From JABDIY01 sp963751955 (lineage in GTDB: Bacteria > Actinomycetota > Acidimicrobiia > Acidimicrobiales > SZUA-35), in NCBI GenBank assembly GCA_963751955.1, contig CAVVWM010000003.1:248001-312000 (forward strand): a DNA stretch of 64,000 nucleotides, read 5' to 3'. Positions 7,085-14,033 of the stretch are shown here, one piece after another. Below the pieces are notes generated by a model, which was not told the DNA's origin, searched no databases, and saw nothing but the letters and a program-made list of their open reading frames with translations. How positions within the stretch are numbered: the stretch's first letter is position 1; each line of letters starts with the position of its first letter. A program made the translations under genes and the position numbers.

Positions 7085-9040
7085 TCAGAGGGAGAAATAG
7101 TCCAACGCCTCGGGATTGGCCAGCGCTTCGGTGTTGGTTACCGGTCGCCCGTGAACGACGTTGGTGACCCCAAGCTCGGTGATCTTGCCCGATCGGGTGC
7201 GAGGAATATCGGGCACAGCCCTCACCAGGGCCGGCACATGCCGCGGCGTTCGTTTGTTCCTGAGTTCTGATTTGATCCTGGCAACGAGATCATCGGTCAG
7301 CTCCTGGCCCTCGACCAGTTTCACAAAGAGGATGATGCGGGTGTCGTTCTCGAACTCTTGTCCGATGGCAACCGACTCCACGATTTCGGGGAACTGCTCA
7401 ACAACGTTGTATATCTCTGCAGTTCCAATTCGTACGCCGGATGCGTTCAGCGTCGCATCGGAACGTCCGTGGATAACCATTCCTCCGCCCGCCTCCCAGC
7501 TGGCGTAGTCGCCGTGGGCCCATACGTTTGGAAACCGTTCGAAGTAAGCCGCCCGGTACCGACGATCACCAGGATCATCCCAGAATTCCAGCGGCATCGA
7601 TGGGAACGGAGTCGTACAGACCAGTTCGCCTTTGACATGCAGTTCGTCGATGGCCGCTCCTTCGGCGTCGAACACCTTGATGTCCATGCCAAGGAACTTG
7701 CCCTGAAGTTCCCCGACGACCACCGGTTTGGTTGGATCACATCCCACGAGGCATCCGCAGAGATCGGTGCCACCGCTGACCGATCCGAGATGTACGTCGC
7801 TCGCCACCGCTTCGTACACCCATGCGAAACCATCGTTGCTGAGCGGCGAGCCGGTGGAACAGATCGTCCGGACCGATGAAAGATCGAAGGAGGATCCCGG
7901 CGTCATACCCGACTTCATCGAACCATCGATGAACTTGGCCGACACACCCATCAGGCTGAAACTGTGCCGTTCGGCTTCTTCGAACAGTCGACCCTGGGTG
8001 GGAAACGCCGGGTTGCCGTCGTAGAGCACGACGGTCGCTCCGCTGGCCAGGTTCGAGACGAGCCAGTTCCACATCATCCAACCACAGGTTGTGAAATAGA
8101 AGACCGTGTCACCGGCAGAAACATCGCAGTGGAGCTGTTGCTCACTGAGGTGTTTGAGGAGCACGCCTCCGGCCCGGTGGACGATACATTTTGGCTTCCC
8201 GGTGGTTCCCGACGAGTAGAGAATGTAGATCGGATGGTCTGCTGGCAAACGCACGAAGTGAAGTGGTGCATCGGAATTGGTGGCGACCGACACCCAACTG
8301 TGAGCTCGGGCTGGCTCGAATTCGGTAGGCCCTGAGCCACCACCGGGTCCGTCAACCACAACCACATGCTCCACGGACGGCAGCTGGGCGACGATCTCGA
8401 TCATTCGCTCGGAGAGATCATGCACCTTGCCGGCGTAGGAGTAGCTGCTTGCGGCCAAGAGGACCTTGGGCGTTGTCTGGCCGAACCGATCCACCACACC
8501 ATCGACGCCGAAGTCCGCTGAGGTACTGGTGAAGACGGCCCCTATCGATGCCGCCGCCAAGAACATGATGATCGTCTCAGGAACGTGGGGCATCCACGCT
8601 GCGACGCGATCACCTTTGCCTACACCGACCGAAACCAACCACTGTGCGACCGACGCGGTGGCCTGCCGGAGACTCTTCCACGAATGAGACACGGTTTCGC
8701 CGTTCTCGGCGATCGAGACGATGGCATTGAGGTTTGCGCCGTTGCGCTCGGCCAAGAGGTTCTCGGCGAAGTTCATCTCGGCGTCGGGAAGGAACCGCCA
8801 GCGCCAAAATTCCTCAGCGGTTTCGATCAGGCGGTCGCCGGGCTCCCCAATGACCTCGCCGTAATCCCAGACCGCCCGCCAGAATTCGCCCGGCTTCTCC
8901 ACGCTCCACTCCCACAGCTGGTCGCTGTTCTCCGCCGATGGACGAAAGGTACGACGGAAACGGTCCATCTGGGATTGTGAGATCCGCTCTTCGGTTGGAA
9001 CCCAAAGAAGATCGGACAGTTCGTGGGACAGTTCTGACAT
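7085..9040 (-). CDS. Acetoacetyl-CoA synthetase (acetoacetate-CoA ligase)
   Basis: The 651-residue ANL-family adenylate-forming enzyme activates acetoacetate to acetoacetyl-CoA with ATP. The phosphate loop is 'YSSGTTGKPKCIVHRAGG'. The following 'DTVFYFTTCGWMMWNWLVSNL' region and the length (about 650) separate acetoacetyl-CoA synthetases from acetyl-CoA synthetases of similar size. The N-terminus 'LWVPTEERISQSQMDRF' is also typical. The late 'HGRSDATLNASGVRIGTAEIY' block carries the conserved Asp/Arg hinge, and 'RTRSGKITE' holds the catalytic Lys. An HMG-CoA lyase-like gene at 16.5 kb could supply acetoacetate, so together they suggest ketone-body or leucine catabolism. That link is inferred because the genes are 7 kb apart. 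Confidence 0.88.
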   Translation of the reverse strand: MSELSHELSDLLWVPTEERISQSQMDRFRRTFRPSAENSDQLWEWSVEKPGEFWRAVWDYGEVIGEPGDRLIETAEEFWRWRFLPDAEMNFAENLLAERNGANLNAIVSIAENGETVSHSWKSLRQATASVAQWLVSVGVGKGDRVAAWMPHVPETIIMFLAAASIGAVFTSTSADFGVDGVVDRFGQTTPKVLLAASSYSYAGKVHDLSERMIEIVAQLPSVEHVVVVDGPGGGSGPTEFEPARAHSWVSVATNSDAPLHFVRLPADHPIYILYSSGTTGKPKCIVHRAGGVLLKHLSEQQLHCDVSAGDTVFYFTTCGWMMWNWLVSNLASGATVVLYDGNPAFPTQGRLFEEAERHSFSLMGVSAKFIDGSMKSGMTPGSSFDLSSVRTICSTGSPLSNDGFAWVYEAVASDVHLGSVSGGTDLCGCLVGCDPTKPVVVGELQGKFLGMDIKVFDAEGAAIDELHVKGELVCTTPFPSMPLEFWDDPGDRRYRAAYFERFPNVWAHGDYASWEAGGGMVIHGRSDATLNASGVRIGTAEIYNVVEQFPEIVESVAIGQEFENDTRIILFVKLVEGQELTDDLVARIKSELRNKRTPRHVPALVRAVPDIPRTRSGKITELGVTNVVHGRPVTNTEALANPEALDYFSL

Positions 9041-9092
9041 TGCGTGAAGCCTGACTCTTTCTACTCAACCCCGCGGGCTGGACGCACCTGGT

Positions 9093-9857
9093 TTACACCA
9101 GTTCGACGTCTGGAATCTCCGACCTCAGCAAATCAGCAGCTGCGGGGTCAAGCTCGTCGTCAACAATAAGCGCATCCACCGCCGACAAAGGACAAATCGT
9201 GCTCAGCCCGGTCACACCGAACTTGGTGTGGTCGGCTACAACAACCAGTTCGGCCGCCCCCCGCATGAAGGCGCGATTGGTCTCGGCCTCCAAGAGGTTG
9301 GGTGTAGTGAATCCGGCCTTTGCTGTCATCCCGTGCACGCCCATGAACAGCGTGTCGATATGCAGCGAAGACAACGATGAAACCGCAACCGGTCCCACGA
9401 GCGCATCGGAAGGCGTGCGCACCCCGCCAGTGAGGACCACGTCGAGCGTGGGAGACGCTCTGGGATAGAACACTTCTGCCACCGAGATGCTGTTGGTGAC
9501 AACCGTGAGGGGACGAACGTCGAGATATTTGGCCATCATCCACGTAGTCGTTCCGGCGGTGAGTCCGACCGAACTCCCAGGTCGAACACGAGCCGCGGCT
9601 CGCCGAGCGATCGCCTCCTTCACCTCGGTCTGCATTGTTCGTTTCACATCGAAGCCCGGTTCGTCCGCCGTGGGACGCCCGACCAGGGCTGCTCCACCGT
9701 GAAACTTCTCCACAACCCCTGCCACACTCAGAATTTCGAGATCTCGGCGAACTGTCATCTCCGAAATCTCCAGCAAACCGGCCAAGGCAGAAACCCGAAT
9801 CGTTCCCTCCTGGCGGAGAATCTTCACGATTTCGTCATGTCGCCTTCGAGCGTGCAT
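9093..9857 (-). CDS. DeoR/GlpR-family transcriptional regulator of the adjacent sugar operon
   Basis: The protein has 254 residues, the usual length for this family. The N-terminal helix-turn-helix reads 'RRHDEIVKILRQEGTIRVSA' and then 'LLEISEMTVRRDLEIL', the DeoR signature. The C-terminal DeoRC sugar-phosphate sensor contains 'GLTAGTTTWMMAKYL' (the canonical motif is GTT), 'VVTNS', 'LTGG' and 'VVADHTKFG'. DeoR proteins usually repress a neighbouring sugar-catabolic operon and release DNA on binding a phosphorylated sugar. The gene is divergent from the sugar ABC genes (10243 onward), with a 385-bp intergenic region, so control of that operon and perhaps of the alpha-galactosidase at 14 kb is the natural hypothesis. 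Confidence 0.85.
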   Translation of the reverse strand: MHARRRHDEIVKILRQEGTIRVSALAGLLEISEMTVRRDLEILSVAGVVEKFHGGAALVGRPTADEPGFDVKRTMQTEVKEAIARRAAARVRPGSSVGLTAGTTTWMMAKYLDVRPLTVVTNSISVAEVFYPRASPTLDVVLTGGVRTPSDALVGPVAVSSLSSLHIDTLFMGVHGMTAKAGFTTPNLLEAETNRAFMRGAAELVVVADHTKFGVTGLSTICPLSAVDALIVDDELDPAAADLLRSEIPDVELV

Positions 9858-10242
9858 CAGGGTCCTTTCGTTGACGTATCACGGGCGCAACAATCGAACA
9901 TGACCTCGGCAGGATCGGACACCGCTACAGCCCCACACCTGTAAAAGGCCCCCCAACGCGGCGGATTTGGGGATCGCCGCATTCTGAAGATCACTGAATC
10001 GAACATTTCCGCACACCCGTGATGATAGCTGGGTTGCACGACGGTCATCCGCACAACTCTCTCCGGACTGTGACATGTGTAATATCTACGAATAGAGGGC
10101 TTTGGTCCCCAGTCGAGTGACTTGACTCTGCCGTCCGAATCTGAAAGATTTTGTGGGATTGCCCGCAAAGTGTGGGACCGCCGAGAGCTTGTTTTCGGCG
10201 GCAACAACGGCGCCAAACAGCGCTGAGAGATCAGGGGAGAAT
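9858..10242. promoter_or_regulatory. 385-bp divergent control region between DeoR regulator and sugar ABC operon
   Basis: I see no credible gene here. The 10-mer AATCGAACAT occurs twice on the same strand (9892-9901 and 9996-10005), 104 bp apart, and could be operator half-sites for the DeoR protein. A TAATAT at about 10080 is a candidate -10 element for the ABC operon. AGGGGAGA at 10233-10240 is the ribosome binding site that fixes the binding-protein start at 10243. Operator and promoter assignments are tentative. Confidence 0.35.
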
Positions 10243-11571
10243 ATGTCTGAGGAAACTCGACCGTCACCAAGCCCGTCAGAGGTCGGTTTCGTCCTCGGTA
10301 GACGAGACGTGATCAAAGGTGGCGCAGCCCTCGGTGGCGTTGCCGCGTTCGGTGGCTTCCTTGCCGCCTGCGGAAGCGACGACGAAGGTTCCGGCAGCGA
10401 TGGCGGAGGGGCAGCATCTGGAGTCCTTCGCGTCGGCTCCAACTACTCCAACGAGAGGGAGAACCAAGCGCTGAGGGCTGCCCTCGATGCCTTCCCCAAC
10501 GCAGACGTCACGGTCGAACTGAACGAGGTGGACCACAACACCTACCAGGAACAGATCGTCGCCTACATGCAGGATCCACCGGACGATGTGGCCCCTTGGT
10601 TCGCGTCGTTCCGACTTCAGCCATTGGCCTCTGCCGGTCTGCTGTTGGATATCAGCGATGTGTGGACCGACAGCCTCGACGACGAACAATCCGGAGGATT
10701 CAAGCAGGCCTCGAGTTACGACGGGAAGCAGTACTTCGTGCCGTGGACCTTCTACAGCTGGGCCATCTACTATCGCAAGAGCGTGTGGGAGTCGGTTGGA
10801 GCAACCCCGCCCGGAACCTACGAGGAATTGCTCGCACTGTGCGAAACCCTCGACGGTCTCGGTGTTACACCGTTCTCGTTTGGCAACGACGGCCGCTGGC
10901 CCGCGATGGGCACCTTCGATCAGCTCAACTTCCGTCTCAACGGGTACCAGTACCACATCGACCTGATCACCGGGAAAGAAAGCTGGACCGATCAGCGTAC
11001 CAAGGACGTCTTTGCCCGCTGGGCAGAGCTGCTTCCCTATCACCAGACTGATCCGAATCCCCGCAAGTGGGAGGACGCAGCCGCAGCCCTCGTGAACGGC
11101 GAAACCGCAATGATGACCATCGGTGGCTTCGTCGGAGGTCAGTTCCCGGAGGCGGACCTGGATGACTTGGACTTCTTCCCGTTCCCAACCCTGAACGATG
11201 AACACGGACAGGACACGGTGGAAGCACCGATCGACGGTTGGGTGGTTGTCGCCGAACCCAAGAACGAAGCCGCCGCCAAGGAACTCGTGGCCCACATGGG
11301 AACCGCCCTGGCCCAGGATGCGTTCACGTCCATAGACAGTTCGGTCCAGGCAGCCAGCAGCAATGCCAACACCGCCGGCTACACCGTTCTACAGAACAAG
11401 TCGTCAGCCATGGTGCAGGAAGCTGCGAACGTGACCCAGTTCTTGGATCGCGACACCTTGCCGGCCTTTGCCAACGAGGCTGGCCAGGCGTTCGCCGACT
11501 TCTTCGCCAATCCCGGGAACGTCGACGCCATCCTGGAGGATCTCCAGGGCAAGGCCGAAGCACTGCTGTAA
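10243..11571 (+). CDS. Sugar ABC transporter substrate-binding lipoprotein
   Basis: The protein has 442 residues and belongs to the extracellular solute-binding family 1 (MalE/CUT1). The N-terminus has a twin-arginine-like 'LGRRDVIKGG', a hydrophobic segment and the lipobox LAAC with Cys43, followed by an acidic Gly/Ser linker, so it should be a Tat- or Sec-exported lipoprotein. The start at 10243 is supported by AGGGGAGA; an upstream in-frame ATG at 10153 would bury the signal. 'PWTFYSWAIYYRKSVWESVG' is characteristic of family 1. It feeds sugar to the two permeases downstream. Divergent DeoR regulation and the GH36 galactosidase at 14-16 kb suggest an alpha-galactoside such as melibiose or raffinose (inference). 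Confidence 0.88.
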   Translation: MSEETRPSPSPSEVGFVLGRRDVIKGGAALGGVAAFGGFLAACGSDDEGSGSDGGGAASGVLRVGSNYSNERENQALRAALDAFPNADVTVELNEVDHNTYQEQIVAYMQDPPDDVAPWFASFRLQPLASAGLLLDISDVWTDSLDDEQSGGFKQASSYDGKQYFVPWTFYSWAIYYRKSVWESVGATPPGTYEELLALCETLDGLGVTPFSFGNDGRWPAMGTFDQLNFRLNGYQYHIDLITGKESWTDQRTKDVFARWAELLPYHQTDPNPRKWEDAAAALVNGETAMMTIGGFVGGQFPEADLDDLDFFPFPTLNDEHGQDTVEAPIDGWVVVAEPKNEAAAKELVAHMGTALAQDAFTSIDSSVQAASSNANTAGYTVLQNKSSAMVQEAANVTQFLDRDTLPAFANEAGQAFADFFANPGNVDAILEDLQGKAEALL

Positions 11572-11609
11572 CCAGCAGGCTGCTGTAACCAGCGGGATAT
11601 TTTAGCGTT

Positions 11610-11644
11610 AGCGGGCTCCACCACTAGTGTCGGTGGAGCCCGCT
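11610..11644 (+). terminator. Strong intercistronic hairpin between binding-protein and permease genes
   Basis: AGCGGGCTCCACC and GGTGGAGCCCGCT form a perfect 13-bp stem with a 9-nt loop, 38 bp past the binding-protein stop and 46 bp before the permease start. There is no U-tract. In ABC operons such hairpins commonly protect the upstream mRNA or attenuate, so the binding protein is made in excess over the permeases. That role is inferred. Confidence 0.6.
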
Positions 11645-11649
11645 CGCAT

Positions 11650-11696
11650 CATCAAAGGGGGAACATATGACGACATCAAAGGGGAACATATGACGA
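11650..11696 (+). repeat. Tandem duplication of the translation-initiation region
   Basis: A 24-nt unit (11650-11673) is repeated immediately as a 23-nt unit (11674-11696). Both contain CATCAAAGGGG(G), AACATATGACGA, that is, ribosome binding site, spacer and ATG. The copies differ by one G. The duplication therefore provides two start codons, at 11667 and 11690, in different frames. A second small duplication (TGCTGTAACCAGC at 11565-11577 and 11581-11593) lies at the stop codon of the gene upstream. Confidence 0.8.
11667..11693 (+). CDS. Eight-codon upstream ORF coupled to the first permease gene
   Basis: The first ATG of the duplicated initiation region, with its own AAAGGGGG ribosome binding site, reads MTTSKGNI and stops at TGA (11691-11693). 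The stop overlaps the permease ATG (11690-11692) as ATGA. Ribosomes starting here would end exactly at the permease start, a layout expected for translational coupling. It probably arose by the 24/23-nt duplication. Whether it is translated is unknown. Confidence 0.35.
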   Translation: MTTSKGNI

Positions 11697-12700
11697 CGGC
11701 GACTCCACCTGTGATTGAAGACCAACCGGCCGACCAGGATTCCGAGACCAGTTCGGCCAAACCTCGGCGTCGGCGCAAGTCGCAGTTCTCGGGGAAAGAT
11801 CGCCCGGTATTCCTGGCGATGCTGCTCATCCCCACGACAGTGCATGTTCTGATCGTCTGGGTTCCCACGGTCCTCTCGATTGGGCTGTCGTTCACCAAAT
11901 GGAACGGGATCCGTTTCAGTGATCTCTCCTGGGTCGGGATCCAGAACTACGACCAAATCGTTCTCGGAGCGTTCCAGCAGGATTTCTTCCAGGCGATGCT
12001 CAACAACCTTTGGCTCGTCATCTTCCTGTTCTTCGGGCCGACGGCACTTGGCATGTTTCTCGCCTACCTTCTGGACAAGAACCTGAAGGGGAGCAGGATC
12101 TATCAGAGCGTCTTCTACACCCCGGTTGTCCTTTCCCTCGCCGTCGTCGGGTTCATCTGGCAGAACATCATGTACAACCAGGACTACGGCCTGGCAACCT
12201 GGGCCTTCGGCGGTGGAGAGTCCGTCGCCTGGCTCGGAAATCAGGAATTCCTGTTCGAGTTCGGCGGCTACGGACTGTCGAAGAACTTCATCGCCATCCT
12301 CGTCGCCATGGCGTGGCGGCATACGGGCTACATCATGGTCCTGTATCTGGCCGGCATGAAGAGTGTCGACGCCAGCCTCCGCGAGTCAGCGTCACTGGAT
12401 GGCTGTAATGAGGTGCAGACCTTCCGCTACGTGCTCTTCCCAACGCTGAAACCGATCAACGTGATCGTCGTAGTGATCACCGTGATCGAAGCGCTGCGGG
12501 CCTTCGACATCGTGTACGTCCTCAACACACCGAGAAACACCGAACTCCTGTCCATTCTGACCACCGACAACCTGATCGGCGAGGGAGCAGACAACATCGG
12601 TCGTGGCTCGGCCTACGCCACGATGCTGTTCATCCTCTGCATCGGCTTCGTGCTCTGGTACGTCACCAACCACTATCGCAACCAGGAGAGCTCGGTATGA
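11690..12700 (+). CDS. Sugar ABC transporter permease (MalF/UgpA type)
   Basis: This 336-residue integral membrane protein starts at the second ATG of a duplicated start region. A cytosolic N-terminus of about 45 residues rich in Arg/Lys ('PRRRRKSQFSGKDRP') precedes about six TM segments. The binding-protein-dependent transport 'EAA' loop is at 'LRESASLDGCNEVQTFRYV', followed by 'LFPTLKPINVIV', and contacts the ATPase. The 'SASLDGCNE' variant departs from the usual EAAxxDGA. It forms the channel with the permease downstream, whose ATG overlaps this stop as ATGA at 12697-12700. No ATPase gene is in the operon, so a shared MsmK/UgpC-type ATPase elsewhere is expected. Confidence 0.88.
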   Translation: MTTATPPVIEDQPADQDSETSSAKPRRRRKSQFSGKDRPVFLAMLLIPTTVHVLIVWVPTVLSIGLSFTKWNGIRFSDLSWVGIQNYDQIVLGAFQQDFFQAMLNNLWLVIFLFFGPTALGMFLAYLLDKNLKGSRIYQSVFYTPVVLSLAVVGFIWQNIMYNQDYGLATWAFGGGESVAWLGNQEFLFEFGGYGLSKNFIAILVAMAWRHTGYIMVLYLAGMKSVDASLRESASLDGCNEVQTFRYVLFPTLKPINVIVVVITVIEALRAFDIVYVLNTPRNTELLSILTTDNLIGEGADNIGRGSAYATMLFILCIGFVLWYVTNHYRNQESSV

Positions 12701-13629
12701 CCGATATCGCGACAGAAACCGAACATGCCGAGGCAAAATCCTTCTCGGCCACAACATTCGAAGTTCGGAAGGCTCCGTTGCGCCCGGCCCGGGTACTCCT
12801 CCACGTCTTCCTCATCTCCCTGGGCCTCCTGTGGCTGACCCCGCTCGTCATGTCGCTTTATGCGTCGTTCCGTCCCTACAGCGAGACGATCAACAAGGGA
12901 TTCTTGTCGATGCCCGACAGGTTGAGTTTCGACAACTACGAGTCAGCCCTGAATCAGGGCGATTTCATCGACAAGTACTGGAACACGGCTCTCATTCTTG
13001 TTCCGTCGCTGATTCTGGTCCTGTTCCTCGCGTCGATGATGGCCTTCGTCGCTAGCCGTTACACATGGCGACTCAACATCTTCTTTCTGGTGTTGTTCAC
13101 CGCCGGCAATCTTCTGCCGCAGCAGATTATTGTGGCGCCGCTGTTCCAGGCGTTCCGTAGGATCCCGTTACCGGAGTTCATGTCCAACTCGGGCAATTTG
13201 AACGGCTCCAATTGGGCGATCATTCTGCTCCATGTCGGCTTCCAGATGGGGTTCTGCACCTTTGTGCTCAGTAACTACATGAAGCTGTTACCCAAGGAGC
13301 TGAACGAGGCGGCCATGGTCGACGGCGCAAGCCTGTGGACCACCTACTCCAAGATCATCATGCCTCTCACGCGCCCGGCGATGGCTGCGCTGGCAACGTT
13401 GGAGTTCGCCTGGATCTACAACGACTTTTTCTGGGCCGTCATCTTCGAACAGCGAGGCGATGACCGGCCGATCACTTCAGCACTTTCGAACCTCGGTGGC
13501 CAGTTCACCACGGATACCAACGTCGTTGCCGCGGCATCGATCTTCGTGATCATCCCGGTGATGGTCGTGTACTTCGCCCTCCAGAAACACTTCATTGCCG
13601 GATTGACCTTAGGTTCTACGAAGGGCTGA
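12697..13629 (+). CDS. Sugar ABC transporter permease (MalG/UgpE type)
   Basis: The 310-residue protein has six predicted TM segments. The cytosolic EAA motif 'LNEAAMVDGASLWTTYSKI' is followed by 'IMPLTRPAMAALATL', the canonical CUT1 permease loop that docks on the ATPase. The C-terminus 'IPVMVVYFALQKHFIAGLTL' and 'GSTKG' is the family hallmark ('...Q..fv.Glt.GavKG'). It is translationally coupled to the preceding permease by ATGA. It is the last gene of the operon; about 400 bp of non-coding DNA follow before the end of the alpha-galactosidase gene on the other strand. Confidence 0.9.
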   Translation: MTDIATETEHAEAKSFSATTFEVRKAPLRPARVLLHVFLISLGLLWLTPLVMSLYASFRPYSETINKGFLSMPDRLSFDNYESALNQGDFIDKYWNTALILVPSLILVLFLASMMAFVASRYTWRLNIFFLVLFTAGNLLPQQIIVAPLFQAFRRIPLPEFMSNSGNLNGSNWAIILLHVGFQMGFCTFVLSNYMKLLPKELNEAAMVDGASLWTTYSKIIMPLTRPAMAALATLEFAWIYNDFFWAVIFEQRGDDRPITSALSNLGGQFTTDTNVVAAASIFVIIPVMVVYFALQKHFIAGLTLGSTKG

Positions 13630-14033
13630 TCCTTCGCCTGCAGCGGGAGGCTGTGACCCACGGGATTGCGTTAGCTCACGAAGCCTGTGCTTGTTCCTCC
13701 GGGGGCCGTTCTTGGCCACGCGAGGCCGAGCCTCCGGCGCATTACTCGATGCGCTTCGTAGGAATCCCGTTTCGAAACGATCCAGCCCTCGTCACTCCGT
13801 GAGGAAGAGCTCGCAACGGTCTGCGCGGGCCGTCCTCCGCCAAGAGGTCAATTGCTTCCGATGGCCGCACGGTTTCCCTGAAGCGAGGCGGAGTGGTTCG
13901 TGAAGCGAGCGCCAGCGAGTGAGAACATGAAGTCACGCAGGAGGCGAGCAACGCAACCTATGGGTGGGCCAGCAACTGACCAAAGGCCGCAGGCCAAGCC
14001 TGCGAGGCGCCATGAACGGTCCCACTGCAGGCG
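13630..14033. other. 404-bp intergenic region with a dispersed repeat copy
   Basis: This convergent gap between the permease and the alpha-galactosidase has no convincing gene on either strand. The only notable element is one copy of the repeat core found in the array at 56.3 kb. The region also has short GC-rich direct and inverted words (for example GGCCGCAGGCC near 13985), but no clear terminator with a T-tract. Confidence 0.5.
13902..13930 (+). repeat. Single copy of dispersed repeat core (GCGAGCGCCAGCGAGTGAGAACATGA)
   Basis: The 29 bases differ at one position from the core of the 101/102-bp tandem array at 56.3-56.7 kb (GAAGCGAGC here, GAAACGAGC there), and both continue through GCCAGCGAGTGAGAACATGA. 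Flanks are related but diverged. The shared core shows this is a dispersed intergenic repeat family in this genome, with single and tandem forms. Confidence 0.7.
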
